DNA of 15,817 nucleotides from CAMEON01 sp045645165. GTDB taxonomy: Bacteria > Bacillota > Clostridia > Oscillospirales > CAG-272. How positions within the stretch are numbered: the stretch's first letter is position 1; every line of letters starts with the position of its first letter. Positions 13,598 to 15,817 of the stretch are shown piece after piece. Position numbers and translations under genes: made by a program. Location of the stretch: the NCBI GenBank assembly GCA_045645165.1, contig JAZRIF010000066.1, positions 1 to 15,817 on the forward strand, read 5' to 3'. The notes beneath the pieces are model-generated. The model had not been told where the DNA came from. It ran no database searches and was given only the letters and a program-made list of their open reading frames with translations.

Positions 13598-15817
13598 TTA
13601 CTGAACAGAATATACGTACAGCTCGTAAATAGAGAACCAGTAATCCTGATCGTCAGCAGGGCCGCGGGAGATCTTGATGTAGCGGCCGGTAGCACCGTTC
13701 AGATCAAATTCCAGCGTGAACGCAACAGGAGACATAGGCTTGCCCTCGCAGGCACAAACCTCAGTATAATCCTCACCGTTTTCGGAAACAGAAATCGTGA
13801 AGTCGCCCATAGCGTTCTCCAGCAGGAGACAAATCTTATCCAGCGTATAAACAGCCTCAAGGTCAACGATCAGGTTTGCCTCGCCCTTGGGCAGACCGCA
13901 CCAACGGGTGTTCTCATCACCGTCGTTGGCGTAGATAGCCTCGTGCTGGGGCTTCTCAACGCTGTCGGCAGAAATGGGCTTATTCAAAGCAATGCTTTCG
14001 GGCATGGGTTCAACATAAGTAAATTTGATACCGTACACATTGGGACCGTCGGAGCCCATGACCACGCGAACGGTATGCTCGCCTTCGGTCAGGTTGATCT
14101 TAATGGAGGAGGAATCCGTCCAGGCTCTCCAATCGGTGCCGGGGATCTTGTTCTCGATCTTGCCAACCTCTGCACCGTCCACGAGGATGGTGTACACACC
14201 GGTGTGATCCAGCCAACCGAAGACCATGCATACGTTGTAGTCGCCTGCAGTCTCCACGTTGATCCCAAACTCCATCCAGTCGCCGTTGCGGACGCCGTCG
14301 AAGTACGTGGGGCCAAGGTTCTTTTCAAGGATCAGGTTACCGTCAAATTTGGTGCCCTTATCCGCGTCGGTGTAGATTTCACCGAATACTACAGAGAACT
14401 GAATTTCCTTTTCAGACTCATCTGTGGGTACGCCTACAACGATGGAGGAGCCGTAGCTGCCGGTAGCCAAAGAACCGGCTACGTAGGTCTCCACGCCCTC
14501 AGCGACGGTATCAGCGGTCCAGCCGGTGAAGCAACCGCTACCGGACAGGTAGGTGATCTCGTAGTAGATGTCGCCGGTGATGAAGTCCTCTGCGGGAACG
14601 TTCATAATGAAGGGGGCATTGTCGTTGTGATTCTCGCCGTTTGCCACAAACAGAGGCTCGGCGGCGGTGGTGGTGGCGTAGTCGCCCTTCCACTGCCAGA
14701 TCTTGAAGGACCAAGTGTTGGTGTTACCATCGGAATAGGTAGCCATATCCGTGATGGTGATCTGCTTCAGGATATTCTCGCCGACGTTGAATCTCTGACC
14801 GAAGTAGTTATTGGGTGCGCCGCTGAAGGGTGCGCCGTGACCGATTGCCAGAGAAACGGTCTCATCGACGGTATAAGGAACGATGATAATCTTGAGATTC
14901 TCGCGGAGACGGACAACGGTACCATCAGCCAGCTTGACAACGAAGCCGATCATATGCACACCCGCCTCGAGGTCAGTCAGAGGAACATCGATCTGGAAAC
15001 GGGAAGCATTTGCTCCACCGGCTGCCAGAACGCCGTCTTCGGTAGCGGCCTTGAACTCACCGTATACCATGGTGTAGTCATCAATAAAGTAACCAAAGCT
15101 GTCAATAGCCTGACCGAAGCCGATCCAGCCGCGGAGAGCAAGGGAATCATGGGCATCCTCCGCGCCGAAGGTGATGGTGTTGTTCTGAGCAGCCAGCTTA
15201 TCGCCTGCGCCGCCATCCTCGGGGAAGTACATCTGGCCGTTGACGTAGAAGGTGTCGAAGGAAGAGTTGGTCATGCCTGCAACGTCAGGAGTAACATATG
15301 CGGGATGCTTAGCGAAAGCATAAGCCTCTGCATACTCAGCAGTATTGAAGAATGCGATGTACTCGATGTCGAAGTAGTCGCCCTCTGCAGAATCGCCTGC
15401 AAAGAAGTCAAAACGAGCGTAGGTGAGCAGACCGTCGGTGATGGAGGTCAGGCCCTGAGCGGACAGGTCGATCACGACATGGTTCCAATCACCCTCGTTC
15501 CAAGCAACATTAAATACGTCACCCTGGCCATTCCAGCCCTGACCGGAGCCCAGGAAGATCTGGCCGTCGGTTGCGGAGTTGGTGCGGTAGGAGATAGCCA
15601 AGTACTGGGGCAAAGTGTAGTTGCTACCCAGAGGAATGAATGCAACGTAGGGATCGCCGCCGGCAGCAGCAGTCCAACGAGCGAAGGTGTAGGCGCCCTC
15701 GGTGATAACCTCGGAACCAGCGAGCTGATTCACGTTGGGAGCACCGGCACCGGCCAGGCCGTTAACGGCCTCAGCATCGAGCATGAGCACGGGATCAGCG
15801 GGATTTACGGTGGTCTC
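13598..15817 (-). CDS. Multi-module secreted carbohydrate-binding protein, N-terminus outside the window (protein C)
   Basis: The frame is open to the window edge, so the start, signal peptide and any catalytic domain lie beyond; 739 residues are seen. Visible layout: a beta-sandwich binding module to about 165 (DWNHVVIDLS, YARFDFFAG, DYFDIEYIAFF); a linked beta domain of about 175-310 (FYVNGQMYFPEDG, GWIGFGQAID, VHMIGFVVKLADGT); one copy of the 'YKWD'-type module, here WSFKIWQWKGDY, about 320-460; a CBM6/35-like module about 479-601 closely similar to the one in protein B; and an F5/8 type C (CBM32-like) discoidin domain 606-739 (ALNKP, NDGDENTRWCG, RYIKISRG). It ends straight after the discoidin domain with no anchor or dockerin. 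The protein should bind polysaccharide outside the cell; shared modules suggest the same substrate as protein B. Confidence 0.85.
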   Translation of the reverse strand, partial: ETTVNPADPVLMLDAEAVNGLAGAGAPNVNQLAGSEVITEGAYTFARWTAAAGGDPYVAFIPLGSNYTLPQYLAISYRTNSATDGQIFLGSGQGWNGQGDVFNVAWNEGDWNHVVIDLSAQGLTSITDGLLTYARFDFFAGDSAEGDYFDIEYIAFFNTAEYAEAYAFAKHPAYVTPDVAGMTNSSFDTFYVNGQMYFPEDGGAGDKLAAQNNTITFGAEDAHDSLALRGWIGFGQAIDSFGYFIDDYTMVYGEFKAATEDGVLAAGGANASRFQIDVPLTDLEAGVHMIGFVVKLADGTVVRLRENLKIIIVPYTVDETVSLAIGHGAPFSGAPNNYFGQRFNVGENILKQITITDMATYSDGNTNTWSFKIWQWKGDYATTTAAEPLFVANGENHNDNAPFIMNVPAEDFITGDIYYEITYLSGSGCFTGWTADTVAEGVETYVAGSLATGSYGSSIVVGVPTDESEKEIQFSVVFGEIYTDADKGTKFDGNLILEKNLGPTYFDGVRNGDWMEFGINVETAGDYNVCMVFGWLDHTGVYTILVDGAEVGKIENKIPGTDWRAWTDSSSIKINLTEGEHTVRVVMGSDGPNVYGIKFTYVEPMPESIALNKPISADSVEKPQHEAIYANDGDENTRWCGLPKGEANLIVDLEAVYTLDKICLLLENAMGDFTISVSENGEDYTEVCACEGKPMSPVAFTLEFDLNGATGRYIKISRGPADDQDYWFSIYELYVYSVQ

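Noticed and set aside
1..15817. CRISPR array, tRNA, rRNA, or defence/phage gene cluster
   Set aside because: No spaced direct repeats, no tRNA-like cloverleaf and no recognisable defence, phage or transposase proteins were seen on either strand.

Overview
The window looks like the end of a metagenomic contig from a gut-type Gram-positive anaerobe (Bacillota, probably Oscillospirales or a neighbouring order). The reasons are strong AAGGAG ribosome sites, a ClpC/ClpE-type ATPase with an N-terminal zinc finger, two RlmC/RlmD-type 23S rRNA uracil methyltransferases, a lipoprotein sugar-binding protein, and very large multi-module secreted carbohydrate-active proteins. Placement is by family resemblance only. 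Bases 1-38 are not genomic: their reverse complement reads as the common MGI/DNBSEQ sequencing adapter, so real sequence starts near base 39.

Region 1 (39-1961): the 5' three-fifths or so of a clp ATPase gene on the minus strand, then a divergent control region. Each direction has a near-consensus sigma-70-type promoter with 17-bp spacing. Between them lie an inverted repeat over the clp -35 box and a 44-bp near-perfect palindrome.

Region 2 (1933-6978): a plus-strand six-gene operon behind a perfect TTGACA-17-TATAAT promoter. The order is variant metallophosphoesterase, TRAM-containing rRNA m5U methyltransferase, small two-helix membrane protein, canonical metallophosphoesterase, two-helix membrane protein, second m5U methyltransferase without TRAM. 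Most junctions overlap by 4-8 bp, which suggests translational coupling.

Region 3 (6979-8349): a gene graveyard. A frameshifted small conserved gene is joined to the 3' fragment of a probable DUF4091 gene. These face the decayed 3' end of a GH2-type glycosidase gene. Two short non-coding elements share GGGCACCTCTAAAAAC-type terminal inverted repeats. One of them sits in the GH2 remnant with a 4-bp TGAA target duplication, and removing it restores the reading frame.

Region 4 (8350-15817): a minus-strand polysaccharide-use locus read in the order C, B, SBP. Protein C (N-terminus beyond the window) is a secreted-type multi-module binding protein ending in an F5/8 type C (CBM32-like) domain. Protein B is a 1155-residue surface-anchored GH71/GH99-like enzyme with a CBM6/35-like module, two copies of an unrecognised 'YKWD' module, a CBM9-like module and a C-terminal membrane anchor. 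The third is a family 1 extracellular solute-binding lipoprotein. B and C share two module types, so they probably act on the same glycan; the SBP would capture the released sugar, but no permease genes are visible.
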